From Variovorax sp. dw_308 (GTDB taxonomy: Bacteria > Pseudomonadota > Gammaproteobacteria > Burkholderiales > Burkholderiaceae_C), in NCBI RefSeq assembly GCF_019207085.1, contig NZ_JAATOM010000009.1:62001-126000 (forward strand): a stretch of 64,000 nucleotides of DNA, in the 5' to 3' direction. The notes beneath the pieces were generated by a model, which ran no database searches, was not told the origin of the DNA, and saw nothing but the letters and a program-made list of their open reading frames with translations. This document shows positions 17,501 through 25,446 of this stretch, piece after piece (the stretch's first letter is position 1; every line of letters starts with the position of its first letter). The position numbers were made by a program, and so were the translations under genes.

Positions 17501-18736
17501 GTGCAGCAGGCCGGGCTGCACGTCCTCCACCGTGGCCTTGGCGGTCCAGGGCGAAGGCGCCGGGCTCCAGCGGCCTTCCGCGCTGATGCGGCCGCCGCCG
17601 GCATGGATCGTGGCCTGCGGCACGTCCCAGTTCGTGCCGTCGAAGCTGGCGCTGGCCTCGACCCGCTCCACCGGCAGCTTGCCCTCGTCCCACGGACCGG
17701 GCCGGTCGTTGCGGAGGTCGACCTTGCCTTGCCAGCCGTTCGGGCCAGCGGTGCTGTCCGGTCCGGCCGCCACCTCGCCGCTGAGCAGTGTCGCGGGCGC
17801 CTGCGGCCACAGCTGGGCCAGGTCAACGTTCTCCAATTCGGCCCGCGCGTCGAGCACGGGCTGCGGTTGCCACGGCGCGAGATGGGCCGTGAGCTGGGCA
17901 TTCATCGGCGTATCCGCATCTTCCTGCGCCGGCTTCAACCGGGCCTCGACCGCGAGGCGCGCATCGCGTCCGGCCAGCGTGCCATTCACGCTCGCGCTCG
18001 CGAGCACGTCGATGCTGCGTTCCTTGTCCAGCGGCGCACGGACCTTGCCTTCCAGTGCGGCCTCGATGGCCATCGGCGCCGGGCCCTGCAGCCGCAGCTT
18101 GCCGCTGTAGTGGCCATCCGCGATATCGATGCCGTCGACCTGCAGTTCGTGATGGTCGGCGGTGTAGCGGTAGTGGCCGGCGAGCTGTCCGATGTCCAGC
18201 GGCGGCGGGCCGCCCCAGTGCAGCGCGTCGACGCGAAAGGGCAGGTCGATCTCGATCGGCAGCGCCAGTTGTTCGAGCGGCTCCACGGGCTTGTCGTCCG
18301 GCGGGCCGAGGCGCTCGATGCTGACGCGCTCCGCATGCACCTCGCCGAGCTTCACCTGGCGCCTCAACAGGGGCTGCAGGCTCCAGCCGATCGTCGCCTC
18401 GTGCACCTCGACGGCCAGCTTCTCGCTCTGCCAGCGCAGGAAGCCGATGTGCCCGCCCGTGCGGAGCGACCCGCTGACCTCGCGCGACTCCAGCGTCTGC
18501 CCCGCCGGCAGGTAGCGCGCGGCCCGCGACAGCGTGAACGCGAGCGACTGGTCGGAGCCGATCCACCACCAGGCGCCGAATGCCAGCGCCAGCAGCAGCG
18601 CCACCATGCCGCCCGCGAGCCACGCGAGGCCGCGCAACGCACGCCGCGTGCGCGAGCGCGCTGGCCGGGCAGTAGGAGGTGCAGCCTCCGCCACTGGCGC
18701 CGCCGCTTCCGGGTTGGCTTCCTGCTTCATCGCCAT
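14567..18736 (-). CDS. tamB: Translocation and assembly module protein TamB
   Basis: 1389-residue inner-membrane-anchored protein of the TamB/DUF490 family. With TamA it helps assemble outer membrane proteins and is implicated in lipid transport across the periplasm. One N-terminal transmembrane helix (GLAWLAGGMVALLLALAFGAWWWIG) is followed by more than a thousand residues of repetitive beta-strands (ELxLxG-type repeats) and the conserved C-terminal DUF490 domain, seen in DIEVGFDLGKDFAVQGRGITTRLEGKLDI, GQYRAYGQQLDVESGIARFSGPFDNPGLDI and the final DEIGFKGPS...YTIKFN. Length is typical. tamA lies 78 bases upstream in the same direction, so the two form an operon. Confidence 0.95.
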   Translation of the reverse strand: MAMKQEANPEAAAPVAEAAPPTARPARSRTRRALRGLAWLAGGMVALLLALAFGAWWWIGSDQSLAFTLSRAARYLPAGQTLESREVSGSLRTGGHIGFLRWQSEKLAVEVHEATIGWSLQPLLRRQVKLGEVHAERVSIERLGPPDDKPVEPLEQLALPIEIDLPFRVDALHWGGPPPLDIGQLAGHYRYTADHHELQVDGIDIADGHYSGKLRLQGPAPMAIEAALEGKVRAPLDKERSIDVLASASVNGTLAGRDARLAVEARLKPAQEDADTPMNAQLTAHLAPWQPQPVLDARAELENVDLAQLWPQAPATLLSGEVAAGPDSTAGPNGWQGKVDLRNDRPGPWDEGKLPVERVEASASFDGTNWDVPQATIHAGGGRISAEGRWSPAPSPWTAKATVEDVQPGLLHSQLAGAPVDGRASVEQRGQALLFDLALDAKGGAGAAGIEGLRLDHADAQGQLQDQVLDLRSLHLEAVRARLDGKLQVRIAEQAANGNLNLVMPGGRVQVEGRVAPAQGAAELKATVDDATALQRWIEQLPGLAQAFAGHVLVGGAQLDARWQGGWQAIQRRLQDVRQPAARGAEPTLQATLSAPRLDIKLPPTGATAIATATTTAAAAARQVPAAQSIEGAQTLRLRNLRAEVDGSIAQAKLTLSGEGAIGTQQVTLSTQARGGLQRADQWQAALENLKLQVQDRTRPGPWTLELARSVNATLRTGAGGKLDVEASASGVTVRGPVPGTVRIDWEPVRWSQLGAPPKRVYRLQSKGRLQGFPMAWAQALGPGTLADMGVSGNLVFDGDWDIDAGDTLRAHARLARQSGDIRVQAGEAALVRRIRSTGTGTAGEITTDAASAGAGTPAGLRKAELNLDAQGEAVKADLAWESERAGQISAEAATRVQQRDGGWLWANDAPLAGKIKARLPNLGVWSMLAPPGWRIAGTLDADATLSGNRAAPRWNGTLAADQLALRAQVEGLDLRDGQLRAVLNGDRLELSEFTLRGGAASSTRITGQSGNLSTARSEAAKSGGTLSVKGTASWGNAGTTAGSGIRMDMEGQLRELRLLVRTDRQVTLSGDVQARLDAGQITVRGDLKTDRAVIILPDETAPSLGSDVFVHSAARDRETAKASASASASVGTQPQSAGDDTLPAAAQTKKPPDIEVGFDLGKDFAVQGRGITTRLEGKLDIKSAGAGTPPRITGEVRTVRGQYRAYGQQLDVESGIARFSGPFDNPGLDILAIRPNISQRAGVQITGTAQSPRVKLYSEPALTDAETLSWVMLGRASASNGGEAVVMQQAALALLGKLGGNAGGGNFASRFGLDEIGFKGPSSGGDLNESAITVGKRLSKDFYVTYERSLSGTVGTLFIFYDLTQRLTLRGQAGEHNGGDLIYTIKFN

Positions 18737-18814
18737 CTCAGCGTTCCATGGTGCTGCGCCGTTGTTCCGCGACGCCTGCAGCTACGGCGAACATATTGAA
18801 GCCCGTTCTCATTT

Positions 18815-20716
18815 CTAGAAGTTGAAGCCCAGCCGCAGATGCAACCGGAACTTGTGGATGTCCACGCCATAGGCCAGGTCGATCTGCACCGGCCCGACCG
18901 GGCTCTTCCAGCGTGCGCCAGCGCCCACGCCGAACTTGGCCCGCAACTGCCGGAACTGGTCCGCCACCGAGCCGGCATCGACGAAGACGACGCTTTCCCA
19001 GTCGGTGAGTTGCCCGTTGTGGATGTACGGGCGCTGCCACTCGACGCTGCCCACGCCCAGGTAGCGGCCCTGCACGGTCTGCCCCAAGGCGTTGGGCACG
19101 CCGATCTCCTGGTAGCTGTAGCCGCGCACGGTGTTGTCGCCACCGGTCAGGAACTCGAGGGTGGTGGGGATCAGCGCCCGGTCGCTCGCGGTGACGGCCC
19201 CGGCCTCGGCGCGCAGCGCGATTCGGCTGCGCCGGGCTGCGCTGTCCGAAGTCCAGTCCAGCGGAAAGATGCCGAGCCAGCGCCCGTAGCTGCGCAGGAA
19301 GGGCAGGCGCTCGCCGGTCAGCGTGTAGCCGGCACCCAGCTCGACCGCCACGCCGTAGCCGCTGGTCGGCTGCGCGGGATTGTTGAAGTAGCGGCCGGTC
19401 CAGCCCCAGTTGAGCGTCAGCGCCGAGGCCGACGGCGGCGCGCCAACGCCTTTGTTCTGTGCGTTGTCGTATTGCAGGAAATAGCTGCGGTCGATGTGGT
19501 CGGTGCTGGTGCTCATGCCGCCGCGCACGCGGGCACTGTCGACCTCGTAGTCGCCCGAGGTGTCACGCTTGAGCTGCCCGCCGCCAAACCAGCGCCAGCC
19601 CCTTTCGCCGGGCACGTCGGTCCACTGCGTGCTGACGAACTGCGTGTTCTGGTCGAACTGCAGCCTGGACACGGCGCGCCAGCCCAGCACGGGCATCTGG
19701 TTATTGGTGTGGTCGATGCTCACGCGGGCGCCGTTGTCGGTGGTGAAGCCCACGCCGAGCACCACTTTCTGCAGCGGCGCGTCGCGCACCTGCGCGATCA
19801 CCGGCACGGCCTGCGGATCCTTGCCTTCGGTGTCCAGCGTCAGGAACACCGAGTCGTAGTAGCCGCTGCTGGCCAGGCGCTGCTGGGCGTCGAGCAGCAC
19901 CTGCTGGTCGTAGTCCTGGCCCTGCGGCAGCCGCGCGATGCGCAGGGCATTGATGGGGTTGTAGCGGTCGCTGCCGCGCACCAGCATCGGTCCGAAGCGA
20001 TAGGCCGGCCCGGATTCGTAGGCCACATGCAACTGGGCGCGGGCGGTGTCGGCGTCGACGTCGGCCCGGCTGCTCTTCACGCTGGCGGTGGGATAGCGCT
20101 TGGCCGTCAGCGTGCGCAGGCCGCCGGACTTTGCGTTGTCCCATGCCTCCTGGCTGAAGGGCAGGCTGGGTCGCAGCGACCAGCCGGCGCGCACGGCATT
20201 GCGCTGCGCCTCGCCGGCCGCATCCTCGGCCACCGCGCCGCTGAAATTGATCTCGACCTGTGCCACCAGCGTCGGCTCGCCGGGCACCACCGTCACATGC
20301 ACCTGGCGCGGTGCGGGGGCGTCGGGCGTCTCGCGCAGTTCCAGCGTGAGCGTGGGCGTGAAATAGCCGAGCGTGCCCAGCAATTCGCGGGCATTCGCCT
20401 CGGCCGCGACCATCAGGCGCGACAACTCGGCGGCGCCGAGATCATCGATCTGGCGGTAGCGCTGGAGTTCGAGGTGGCGGACCAGATACTCGCGCACCTT
20501 GTCGGGCGCCTCGACCTCGATGCTGAACGCATCGTGCGGCTCCTTCTGCGACTTGCCGGCATCGTCCTTGTCCGCCCCCGCGACCGGGCTGGATACCGAG
20601 GCCGGCTCGTCCTGCTTTTGGTTCGGCAGCAAGCTGCACCCTTGCAGGAGGAGGGTGATCAAAAAAAGCAACGCCGGCCAGAAAGCCGGCGTATTGAAGG
20701 GTGCCACCCTGTGCAT
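18815..20716 (-). CDS. tamA: Outer membrane assembly protein TamA (BamA/Omp85 superfamily)
   Basis: 633-residue Omp85-type protein. The N-terminus (AFWPALLFLITLLLQGCSLL) looks like a signal peptide with a possible lipobox (LLQGC). POTRA-type domains follow (for example TLTLELRETPDAPAPRQVHVTVVPGEPTLVAQVEI), then a 16-strand barrel with the late motif GGDNTVRGYSYQEIG, matching the VRGY/F motif of the family's L6 loop, and a C-terminal strand ending in Phe (LHLRLGFNF). It works with TamB, whose gene follows. An intrinsic-terminator-like hairpin lies inside the signal-peptide codons (20661-20692), which is unusual. Confidence 0.94.
   Translation of the reverse strand: MHRVAPFNTPAFWPALLFLITLLLQGCSLLPNQKQDEPASVSSPVAGADKDDAGKSQKEPHDAFSIEVEAPDKVREYLVRHLELQRYRQIDDLGAAELSRLMVAAEANARELLGTLGYFTPTLTLELRETPDAPAPRQVHVTVVPGEPTLVAQVEINFSGAVAEDAAGEAQRNAVRAGWSLRPSLPFSQEAWDNAKSGGLRTLTAKRYPTASVKSSRADVDADTARAQLHVAYESGPAYRFGPMLVRGSDRYNPINALRIARLPQGQDYDQQVLLDAQQRLASSGYYDSVFLTLDTEGKDPQAVPVIAQVRDAPLQKVVLGVGFTTDNGARVSIDHTNNQMPVLGWRAVSRLQFDQNTQFVSTQWTDVPGERGWRWFGGGQLKRDTSGDYEVDSARVRGGMSTSTDHIDRSYFLQYDNAQNKGVGAPPSASALTLNWGWTGRYFNNPAQPTSGYGVAVELGAGYTLTGERLPFLRSYGRWLGIFPLDWTSDSAARRSRIALRAEAGAVTASDRALIPTTLEFLTGGDNTVRGYSYQEIGVPNALGQTVQGRYLGVGSVEWQRPYIHNGQLTDWESVVFVDAGSVADQFRQLRAKFGVGAGARWKSPVGPVQIDLAYGVDIHKFRLHLRLGFNF
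20661..20692 (-). terminator. Intrinsic-terminator-like hairpin inside the start of tamA
   Basis: On the minus strand, ACGCCGGC, a TTTCTG loop and GCCGGCGT form a perfect 8-bp GC-rich stem followed by TGC and seven T. This is the textbook form of a Rho-independent terminator, but it lies in codons 9-19 of tamA, 75 bases past the stop of the upstream oxygenase gene. It may end oxygenase transcripts or act as a translation-dependent attenuator of tamA-tamB. Confidence 0.6.
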
Positions 20717-20765
20717 CCGCCCGATTCTGACAGCATGCTTCGCACCCCCGAGGCATGCGGGAGGA

Positions 20766-21671
20766 CTATCCCTTGACGAACTTGCGCGCGACCGACCAGA
20801 GCAGGGGCGGCGCGATCATCTGCGCCACGCGCTTGAGCTTGTCGACCCGTCCCATCTTGATGAAGATCGACGAGACCTGATCCTCGCGCGTCTTGCCCGC
20901 GTCGGGGCTCGTGTAGTAGTACGCGGCGATCGAGCGGCGCGGGCGGCCGTCCGGCGGGGTCATCGGGTCGGGATGGCCGTGGTAGCTCACGGGGCCGTGC
21001 GGCATCAGCAAGGTGTGGCCGAATTCCGGCAGCACCTTGGTCACGCACTTGTCCTTGGTGGCGTTCCACAGTTCGAGCGACGCGCCCCATTCAGGTTGCC
21101 AGCCCTTGTTGAGGTAGGTGATGAACACCATCTCGTTCTTCAGGCCGAGGTGGCGATGCAGGTTGAAGTCGCGGTGCACCGCGAAGGTCGCGCCCGGCTT
21201 GCTTTCATGCAGGCCGCCGCCGAACAGCTTGGGGTCCGGCAGCAGGTAGGGCACGTCGATCACCGCCGACAGCCACTCGGTGAACCAGCCCGAATTGACC
21301 ACGTCGAAGTACAACTGGGACGCCGGCCCCAGGTGCGCGCCAAGCGCCGTGCGGCGCGTGGATTCGTAGTTGCTCTTGACGTCGATCCACTGGCTCTGGT
21401 CGAACTCCTCTGTCACCAGTTCCAGCAGTCGCGGGTTGAACAGGTTTTCGACGACCAGGTGAGGGAACGGCTGGCCGGCCTGCAGGCGTGCCCGCAAGGA
21501 CTCGATCCGTGCCGGCTCGAAGTACGAGCGGTCCACCAGTTCGGGAATGGCAAGCTGCACACCGCGGATGGTGATCGTGTCGGGAACCCATGCGTTCGCG
21601 CGGGCCTGGGGGACCAAACCAACGGCGGCAGATTCAAGCGATGAGATGTACACGGCAGGTAGCCCCGTCAA
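20766..21671 (-). CDS. 2-oxoglutarate/Fe(II)-dependent oxygenase-like protein
   Basis: 301-residue protein with a double-stranded beta-helix oxygenase core. The likely iron ligands are the HxD in FAVHRDFNLHRHLG (His and Asp) and a distal His in MPHGPVSYHGHPDPM; the Arg of RRSIAAYYYT about 20 residues later would bind 2-oxoglutarate. The N-terminal part contains PFPHLVVENLFNPRLLELVTEEF, common in bacterial 2OG-Fe(II) oxygenases that act on sugars, peptides or polymers. The substrate is unknown. It precedes tamA on the same strand with a 49-base gap and may be cotranscribed. Start alternatives are not resolved. Confidence 0.82.
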   Translation of the reverse strand: MTGLPAVYISSLESAAVGLVPQARANAWVPDTITIRGVQLAIPELVDRSYFEPARIESLRARLQAGQPFPHLVVENLFNPRLLELVTEEFDQSQWIDVKSNYESTRRTALGAHLGPASQLYFDVVNSGWFTEWLSAVIDVPYLLPDPKLFGGGLHESKPGATFAVHRDFNLHRHLGLKNEMVFITYLNKGWQPEWGASLELWNATKDKCVTKVLPEFGHTLLMPHGPVSYHGHPDPMTPPDGRPRRSIAAYYYTSPDAGKTREDQVSSIFIKMGRVDKLKRVAQMIAPPLLWSVARKFVKG

Positions 21672-21827
21672 GATTTGCAGACACGCCCGAAGGCGCGGCC
21701 CTTCCAGTCTCCAATTCTTGAGAAATTGTGAACTAGAAAGTATTAATGTAACGGGAAGTGTACGTGCGTGCCAGCGTTTAGATGGCCTATGTCGCTTGAC
21801 AAAAAAACATCGATATGTGTAGGAATA

Positions 21828-21848
21828 CGCCTACTTTGAAAGTAGGCG
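21828..21848 (-). terminator. Perfect inverted repeat over the stop codon of the VWA gene
   Basis: CGCCTACTTT and AAAGTAGGCG are perfect inverted 10-base arms around a single base, spanning the TAG stop of the VWA gene. On that strand a run of seven T occurs about 12 bases past the hairpin, so it is a loose fit to an intrinsic terminator, or an mRNA 3'-end stabiliser. Confidence 0.4.
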
Positions 21849-23018
21849 CATGGCCTCTTCCAAGCCTTTCAGCGTAAGAGGGAACATACGATTCGACACA
21901 AGTTGCTGCATCACGGCAATGCTTTGCCGGTATTGCCAGACGCCTTGCGGTTCCGGGTTGACCCAGGCGAATTTCGGGAAGGCGTGCGTGAGGCGCTGGA
22001 TCCACTCGGCGCCGGCTTCCTCGTTGTTGTATTCCACGCTGCCGCCGGGCTGCAGGATCTCGTAGGGGCTCATGGTTGCGTCGCCGACGAAGATGAGCTT
22101 GTAGTCCTTGTTGTACTTGCGCAGGATGTCCCAGGTCGCGAACTTCTCGGAGAAGCGACGCTTGTTGTTCTTCCACATGAAGTCGTAGACGCAGTTGTGG
22201 AAGTAATAGAACTCCAGGTGCTTGAACTCGGTCTTGACGGCGGAGAACAGCTCCTCGACCCGCTGCACGTGCTCGTCCATCGTGCCGCCGACGTCCATCA
22301 GCAGCAGCACCTTGACGTTGTTGTGGCGCTCCGGCCGCATCTTGATGTCGAGGTAGCCGGCGTTGGCGGCTGTCTTGTTGATGGTTTCGTCGAGGTCCAG
22401 TTCGTCTTCATGGCCCTCGCGCGCGAACTTGCGCAGCTTGCGCAGCGCCATCTTGATGTTGCGCGTGCCGAGTTCCTGCGAGTCGTCGTAGTCCTTGTAG
22501 GCGCGCTGGTCCCAGACCTTCACGGCGCTCTTGTTCTTGCCGGCGCCGCCGATGCGGATGCCCTGCGGGTTGTAGCCACCGTGGCCGAACGGCGAGGTTC
22601 CTCCAGTGCCGATCCACTTGTTGCCGCCCTCGTGGCGCTCCTTCTGCTCCTCGAAGCGCTTCTTCAGCGTCTCCATGAGTTCGTCCCAGCCCATCTTCTC
22701 GATCTTGGCTTTTTCCTCGGCCGTGAACTCGCGCTCCAGCGTCTTGCGCAGCCAGTCGAGCGGCACTTCCTTGGTGAAGTCGGCCAGCATCTCGACGCCC
22801 TTGAAGTAGGCGGCGAAGGCGCGGTCGAACTTGTCGTAGTGCTTCTCGTCCTTCACCAGCGTGGTGCGGCTGAGGTAGTAGAAGTCATCCAGGCTGTGGG
22901 CGTCGTCGGAGTTGGGCCCGACCACGTCGGCCTGCAGCGCCTCCAGCAGCATCAGGTATTCCTTGACGGACACCGGCAGCTTGGCCGAGCGCAGGGTGTA
23001 GAAGAAGTCGATCAGCAT
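21831..23018 (-). CDS. VWA (CoxE-like) domain protein
   Basis: 395-residue cytoplasmic protein with a C-terminal von Willebrand A-type domain. The metal site appears as LLLMDVGGTMDEHVQRVEE (a DxGGT variant of the usual DxSxS), with later conserved parts YYFHNCVYDFMW and LIFVGDATMSPYEI. The N-terminal half is helical and charged (CoxE-like). Such proteins work with a MoxR-type AAA ATPase as a chaperone pair that inserts cofactors or activates enzymes; the MoxR gene is at 23639, on the same strand. The target enzyme is not evident here. Confidence 0.9.
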   Translation of the reverse strand: MLIDFFYTLRSAKLPVSVKEYLMLLEALQADVVGPNSDDAHSLDDFYYLSRTTLVKDEKHYDKFDRAFAAYFKGVEMLADFTKEVPLDWLRKTLEREFTAEEKAKIEKMGWDELMETLKKRFEEQKERHEGGNKWIGTGGTSPFGHGGYNPQGIRIGGAGKNKSAVKVWDQRAYKDYDDSQELGTRNIKMALRKLRKFAREGHEDELDLDETINKTAANAGYLDIKMRPERHNNVKVLLLMDVGGTMDEHVQRVEELFSAVKTEFKHLEFYYFHNCVYDFMWKNNKRRFSEKFATWDILRKYNKDYKLIFVGDATMSPYEILQPGGSVEYNNEEAGAEWIQRLTHAFPKFAWVNPEPQGVWQYRQSIAVMQQLVSNRMFPLTLKGLEEAMRLLSK

Positions 23019-23024
23019 GCTGCG

Positions 23025-23630
23025 TCACTCCTTTGCCGAACGGGGCTTGTCCAGCAGGTAAAGCAATTGCGCCTTCACTTCGGGCCACTCGCCCGAGCGC
23101 AGGCTGTACATCACGGTATCGCGAATCGTGCCATCGCGCCGCATCGCATGGCCGCGGATCACGCCGTCCTTGCGCGCGCCCAGCCGTTCGATGGCGGCCT
23201 GCGATGCATGGTTGAAATTGTCGGTGCGCCAGCCCACCACGTTGCAGCCGAGGGTATCGAAGGCATGCGACATCATCAGCAGCTTGCAGGTGGTGTTGAC
23301 GTGCGTGCGCTGGCAGCGCCTGGCGTACCAGGTGTAGCCTATTTCCACCCGCTTCACGGCAGGGAGGATGTCGTGGTAGCTGGTGCTGCCGAGCACAGCG
23401 CCGGTGGCTTCGTCCGTGACGGCGAAGGCGAAGCGGTTGCCGGCCTCGCGCCCTTGCAGCGCGCTCTCGACGTAGCCGCGCGTTTCGTGCGGTTCGGGCA
23501 CGGAGGTGATGCGCAGCTTCCACAACTCACCGTCAGCTGCCGCGGCCTTCAGGCCTTCTTCATGGGACAGTGCCAGCGGCACCAGGGCGATACCGCGCGA
23601 CGACAGCGTGACGGGTTCGACGAAAGGCAT
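23025..23630 (-). CDS. GNAT-family N-acetyltransferase (RimJ/RimL type)
   Basis: 201 residues of the RimJ/RimL group: VEPVTLSSRGIALVPLALSHEEGL at the N-terminus, AVTDEATGAVLGSTSYHDI, the acetyl-CoA site region (VEIGYTWYARRCQRTHVNTTCKLLMMSHAFDTLGCNVVGWRTDNFNHASQAAIERLGARKDGV) and a C-terminal tail. It acetylates an amino group of a protein N-terminus or small molecule; the substrate is unknown. It sits between the MoxR and VWA genes with gaps of 8 and 6 bases, so it is cotranscribed with them, an unusual insertion in a chaperone pair. Confidence 0.92.
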   Translation of the reverse strand: MPFVEPVTLSSRGIALVPLALSHEEGLKAAAADGELWKLRITSVPEPHETRGYVESALQGREAGNRFAFAVTDEATGAVLGSTSYHDILPAVKRVEIGYTWYARRCQRTHVNTTCKLLMMSHAFDTLGCNVVGWRTDNFNHASQAAIERLGARKDGVIRGHAMRRDGTIRDTVMYSLRSGEWPEVKAQLLYLLDKPRSAKE

Positions 23631-23638
23631 CGCTCGGT

Positions 23639-24481
23639 TCAGCGGTTGTTGCGTTGCATGAAGACGAGCTTCTCGAACAAGGTCACGTCCTGCTCGTTCT
23701 TCAGAAGCGCGCCCACCAGCGGCGGCACCGCGACCTTGTCGTCCTTGCTCTGCAGTGCCTCGACCGGGATGTCCTCCGCCACCAGCAGCTTGAGCCAGTC
23801 GAGCAGTTCGGAGGTCGAGGGCTTCTTCTTCAGGCCGGGCAGGTTGCGCACGTCGTAGAAGGTCTTCATCGCGGCCGTCAGCAGTTCCTGCTTCAGGTTG
23901 GGGAAGTGCACGTCGATGATCTGCTTCATCGTCGTCGCGTCGGGGAACTTGATGTAGTGGAAGAAGCAGCGGCGCAGGAAGGCGTCGGGCAGTTCCTTCT
24001 CGTTGTTGGACGTGATGAACACCACCGGGCGGTGCTTGGCGCGCACGAGTTCATGCGTCTCGTAGCAGTAGAACTCCATGCGGTCGAGTTCGCGCAAGAG
24101 GTCGTTGGGGAATTCGATGTCGGCCTTGTCGATCTCGTCGATCAGCAGCGCGACCGGTGCATCGGCCGTGAAGGCTTGCCACAGCACACCCTTGACGATG
24201 TAGTTGTGGATGTCCTTGACGCGCTCGTCGCCGAGCTGCGAGTCGCGCAGGCGGCTCACCGCGTCGTATTCGTAGAGGCCTTGCTGGGCCTTGGTGGTCG
24301 ACTTGATGTGCCATTGCAAGAGCGGCAGGTCGAGCGCGGCGGCCACTTCCTCGGCGAGCATGGTCTTGCCGGTGCCGGGTTCGCCCTTGACCAGCAACGG
24401 GCGCTTGAGCGTGATGGAGGCGTTGACCGCAAGCATCAGGTCTTGCGTGGCGACGTAGTTGTCAGAGCCCTTGAATTTCAT
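23639..24481 (-). CDS. MoxR-type AAA+ ATPase
   Basis: 280-residue AAA+ ATPase. Walker A is GEPGTGKTM, Walker B LLIDEIDKAD, sensor 1 FITSNNEKELPDAFLRRCFFHYIKFPD including the arginine finger. The MoxR family acts with VWA proteins to mature enzyme complexes or stress systems. ATG 24481 begins the conserved MKFKGSDNYVATQDLMLAV N-terminus; the upstream in-frame extension has no family similarity. It is first in the MoxR-GNAT-VWA operon and divergent from the cytochrome c4 gene. Confidence 0.95.
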   Translation of the reverse strand: MKFKGSDNYVATQDLMLAVNASITLKRPLLVKGEPGTGKTMLAEEVAAALDLPLLQWHIKSTTKAQQGLYEYDAVSRLRDSQLGDERVKDIHNYIVKGVLWQAFTADAPVALLIDEIDKADIEFPNDLLRELDRMEFYCYETHELVRAKHRPVVFITSNNEKELPDAFLRRCFFHYIKFPDATTMKQIIDVHFPNLKQELLTAAMKTFYDVRNLPGLKKKPSTSELLDWLKLLVAEDIPVEALQSKDDKVAVPPLVGALLKNEQDVTLFEKLVFMQRNNR

Positions 24482-24630
24482 TGGATCAGGTGAAGCTGTG
24501 GGTGAAAAGGGAACACATTCGATCTGCGATGCGCTGCATTCACTGCCTTGCGCCCGGGGCAGCAATGCGCCCTGCATATAATCAAATGTTGATCTGAAAT
24601 CTGATTTCTCCACGAGATTGTGCGCGCAAA

Positions 24631-25308
24631 ATGAACAAGTTGTTGACCACGATGTTTGCCCTCGCTGTCGCTTGCGTGACGGTCTCGGCCAATGCCCAGA
24701 AGGTGACGGGCAATGCCGAAAACGGCGGCAAGAAGACAGCCATGTGCGTGGGTTGCCACGGCATCATCGGCTACCAGGCCAGCTTCCCCGAGATCTACAA
24801 GGTGCCCAAGATCGCGGGGCAGAGCGCCACCTACATCGTGTCGGCGCTCAATGCCTACAAGGCCGGCGACCGCAAGCATCCGACGATGCGCGCCATCGCG
24901 GACACGCTGACTGACCAGGACATGGCCGACCTGGCTGCGTACTACTCGACGCTCGGCATGGCGCAGGGCGATGCGGCTCCTCCGGCCGCCGCGCAGCCCA
25001 ATGACACGGTCCAGGCCCTGATCTCGCGCGACAAGGACAACAACTGCACCAAGTGCCACGGCGCCAACTTCAACACGCCCAACGACGGCACCGTGCCCAA
25101 GCTGGCCGGCCAGCATGCCGACTACCTGCTCGTGGCGCTCAAATCGTACAAGGCGCATCAACCCATGGTCGGGCGCTCCAACCCCATCATGGGTGGCCAG
25201 GCGAAGAACTTCACGAACGCCGAATTGAAGGAACTGGCGAGCTACATCAGTGCGGTGCCGGGTGAACTCAAGACGGTGCCGGAGTCGATGATCCACAAGG
25301 CGAAGTAA
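24631..25308 (+). CDS. Cytochrome c4-type diheme cytochrome c
   Basis: 225-residue periplasmic electron carrier. A signal peptide ends near SANAQ. Two CxxCH heme sites are seen (CVGCH at 39-43, CTKCH at 139-143), each in its own cytochrome c domain with a distal Met (for example KHPTMRAIAD and NPIMGGQAK). Cytochrome c4 passes electrons to terminal oxidases. It is a single gene ended by a strong terminator at 25336. Confidence 0.95.
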   Translation: MNKLLTTMFALAVACVTVSANAQKVTGNAENGGKKTAMCVGCHGIIGYQASFPEIYKVPKIAGQSATYIVSALNAYKAGDRKHPTMRAIADTLTDQDMADLAAYYSTLGMAQGDAAPPAAAQPNDTVQALISRDKDNNCTKCHGANFNTPNDGTVPKLAGQHADYLLVALKSYKAHQPMVGRSNPIMGGQAKNFTNAELKELASYISAVPGELKTVPESMIHKAK

Positions 25309-25335
25309 GCCGACGAGGCCTTTGCCTCACCCAAC

Positions 25336-25361
25336 AAAAAGCCCGCGTTTGCGGGCTTTTT
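25336..25361 (+). terminator. Intrinsic terminator after cytochrome c4 gene
   Basis: A-run, then GCCCGC-GTTT-GCGGGC stem and a run of five T starting at 25357, directly after the cytochrome gene. The A-run makes it potentially bidirectional. Confidence 0.9.
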
Positions 25362-25383
25362 GCTGTGCGGATTGCCGCCGCGT

Positions 25384-25445
25384 CAGAAGGTGTGGAGATT
25401 TCGTAGCGAGAGCGGTGGCCGCGGTAGAAAGATCCACACCTTCTC
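25384..25445. repeat. Interspersed inverted repeat, AGAAGGTGTG family, copy 2
   Basis: Left arm 25385-25406 and right arm 25423-25444 are inverted copies with AGAAGGTGTGGA at their outer ends, around a 16-base GC-rich loop. It ends two bases before the pcaG stop codon, as copy 1 overlaps the end of the AraC gene. The element probably prefers gene ends. Confidence 0.75.
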
Positions 25446-25446
25446 G

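Noticed and set aside
14606..18799. 1397-residue open frame opposite tamB
   Set aside because: TamB on the other strand has a clear family pattern. The antisense frame is repetitive and has no recognisable domain.
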